Below are positions 5,466-6,633 of a stretch of 6,633 bases of DNA, piece after piece. The notes under the pieces are model-generated. The model did no database searches. It saw only the letters and a program-made list of their open reading frames with translations, and had not been told where the DNA came from. Every line of letters starts with the position of its first letter. Position 1 is the stretch's first letter. Source of the DNA: JAXDBM01 sp964460245 (GTDB lineage Bacteria > Desulfobacterota > Syntrophia > Syntrophales > Fen-1087); contig CAYWTL010000107.1 of the NCBI GenBank assembly GCA_964460245.1, positions 1 through 6,633 on the forward strand, written 5' to 3'. The position numbers and the translations under genes were made by a program.

Positions 5466-6633
5466 ATGACCTTGAGCGACATCCTGTTCAGTCTCCATTC
5501 CTGGCCTCGGGCAATCCTGCACGTCGACGGGGACGCCTTCTTCACCTCCTGTGAAGAAGTGATTCACCCCGAACTCCGGGGCAGACCGGTCATCACCGGC
5601 GGCGAGCGCGGCATCGTGGCCTGCGCCAGCTACGCCGCCAAGGCCATCGGGATCAAGCGGGGCGTTCCGCTCCATGAGGCAAAAAGAAAGTGCCCGGAGC
5701 TGGTGGTCCTGCCTTCGGACTATGAGACCTACAGCCTCTTCTCCCGCAGAATGTTCAACGTCATGCGGCGGTTCACCCCGCAGGTGGAGGAGTACTCCAT
5801 CGACGAGGCCTTCGCCGACATTACGGGGATGCGCCGGGCATTGCGCGGCTCCTACGAGACCATTGCGGCAAACATCCAGAGCGAGATATCGAGAGAGCTG
5901 GGAATAACGGTCTCCGTGGGCCTGAGCCTGACCAAGGTGCTGGCCAAGGTCGCCTCCAAGCACCGGAAACCGGACGGGCTCACGCCCATCCCCGGCCGGA
6001 TGATCGCGAAGCATCTGGAATATCTCCCCGTGGAAAAAATCTGGGGCATCGGCCACGCCACGACGAACTATCTCAACAAGCTGGGCGTCCGGACGGCACT
6101 CGAATTCGCCCGGCTGTCCGAGGACACGGTCAGGAGACGATTCACCAAGCCGGGTATCGAGATCTGGAAGGAACTTCGGGGGGAGTCGGTCTATCCCGTC
6201 TGCCCGGAGGAGAAGAGCGTCTACGCCTCCATCAGCAAGACCAGGACCTTTTCGCCCCCCGGCAGCGACGCAGACTACCTTTTCGCTCATTTGATGCGGA
6301 ATCTGGAGTCGGCCTGCATCAAGGCCAGACGATACCGCCTTGCCGCCCGACGGATCGCGGCCTTCCTGAAGCGGAACGACTTCGGCTACACGGTCCGTGA
6401 AATACGTCTGAACCGGCCCTCCGCATATCCGATGGAGCTGACTTTCGAGATGCGCGGCCTATTTGATGATATGTACAGACCGCATGATATTTACCGGGCG
6501 ACGGGGATCGTGCTCATGGATCTCGCGGGTGACGGGAACATCCAGTACGGCCTCTTCGAGGACGCCGTCCGGGCCGATCGGGTGGGCGATCTCTACCGGG
6601 TCGCGGATGAAATCGGCGCGAGGTACGGCAAGC
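5466..6633 (+). CDS. dinB: Y-family translesion DNA polymerase (DinB/UmuC-like), 3' end outside window
   Basis: The first 389 residues of a Y-family polymerase that copies past damaged bases with low fidelity. The frame stays open to the right edge; the visible part is close to full family length, so only the C-terminal tail is missing. Palm/finger catalytic motifs: HVDGDAFFTSCEE (19-31), with metal-binding Asp21 and probable steric-gate Phe26, and EYSIDEAF (109-116), with Asp113-Glu114. SVGLSLTKVLAKVASKHRKPDGL follows, a hallmark of the family, then the thumb helix-hairpin-helix region (KIWGIGHATTNYLNKLGV) and the little-finger domain. QYGLF (360-364) resembles the QLxLF sliding-clamp-binding motif. 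All active-site acids are present. The N-terminus carries about 15 residues before the first strand, slightly longer than typical DinB. DinB (Pol IV) is the best name, though a UmuC/ImpB-like subgroup is possible. The gene has its own tightly framed promoter/operator. Confidence 0.9.
   Translation, partial: MTLSDILFSLHSWPRAILHVDGDAFFTSCEEVIHPELRGRPVITGGERGIVACASYAAKAIGIKRGVPLHEAKRKCPELVVLPSDYETYSLFSRRMFNVMRRFTPQVEEYSIDEAFADITGMRRALRGSYETIAANIQSEISRELGITVSVGLSLTKVLAKVASKHRKPDGLTPIPGRMIAKHLEYLPVEKIWGIGHATTNYLNKLGVRTALEFARLSEDTVRRRFTKPGIEIWKELRGESVYPVCPEEKSVYASISKTRTFSPPGSDADYLFAHLMRNLESACIKARRYRLAARRIAAFLKRNDFGYTVREIRLNRPSAYPMELTFEMRGLFDDMYRPHDIYRATGIVLMDLAGDGNIQYGLFEDAVRADRVGDLYRVADEIGARYGK

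Noticed and set aside
5427..6290. Long open frame of 287 codons on the minus strand
   Set aside because: It lies opposite the Y-family polymerase, whose motifs are unmistakable. The minus-strand translation shows no recognisable domain and is a codon-bias shadow of GC-rich coding sequence.

Overview
The window carries six genes, all on the + strand, in a GC-rich (roughly 60%) bacterial background. The first gene is cut by the left edge and the last by the right edge. The organism cannot be fixed from the sequence. The style of the PAS/HD-GYP protein, the HicAB subtype and the base composition would suit a deltaproteobacterium (Desulfobacterota, Syntrophales-like), but this is a low-confidence inference.

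Left part (1-2184), a defence/mobile-type segment. It opens with the C-terminal ~505 residues of a type ISP/IIG-like restriction-modification protein: the tail of the N6-adenine methylase domain, an AT-rich target-recognition region and a GC-rich C-terminal domain. About 70 bp later, behind its own promoter-like sequence, comes a hicA-hicB type II toxin-antitoxin pair with an ATGA overlap. An R-M gene next to a toxin-antitoxin pair is a common defence-island arrangement.

Middle part (2226-5375), housekeeping/signalling. A small class I SAM-dependent methyltransferase of unknown substrate is followed by a ~200 bp spacer rich in short inverted repeats and a 10-bp tandem duplication. Next is a soluble sensor protein with four tandem PAS domains and a C-terminal HD-GYP domain with all signature residues, so probably an active cyclic-di-GMP phosphodiesterase.

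Right part (5376-6633). A Y-family (DinB-like) translesion DNA polymerase begins at 5466 and runs off the window. Its promoter is the clearest regulatory element here: a perfect TTGACA, an 18-bp spacer filled by a perfect 16-bp palindrome, then TACAAT. This is the architecture of a tightly repressed gene, either by a LexA with a GAAC-N4-GTTC box or by a TetR-family repressor.

No rRNA, tRNA, CRISPR array, insertion sequence or convincing intrinsic terminator was seen. I found no clear evidence of a wholly new multi-gene system. The best leads are the dinB operator, the compositional mosaic inside the R-M gene, and the hicAB promoter/variant toxin.
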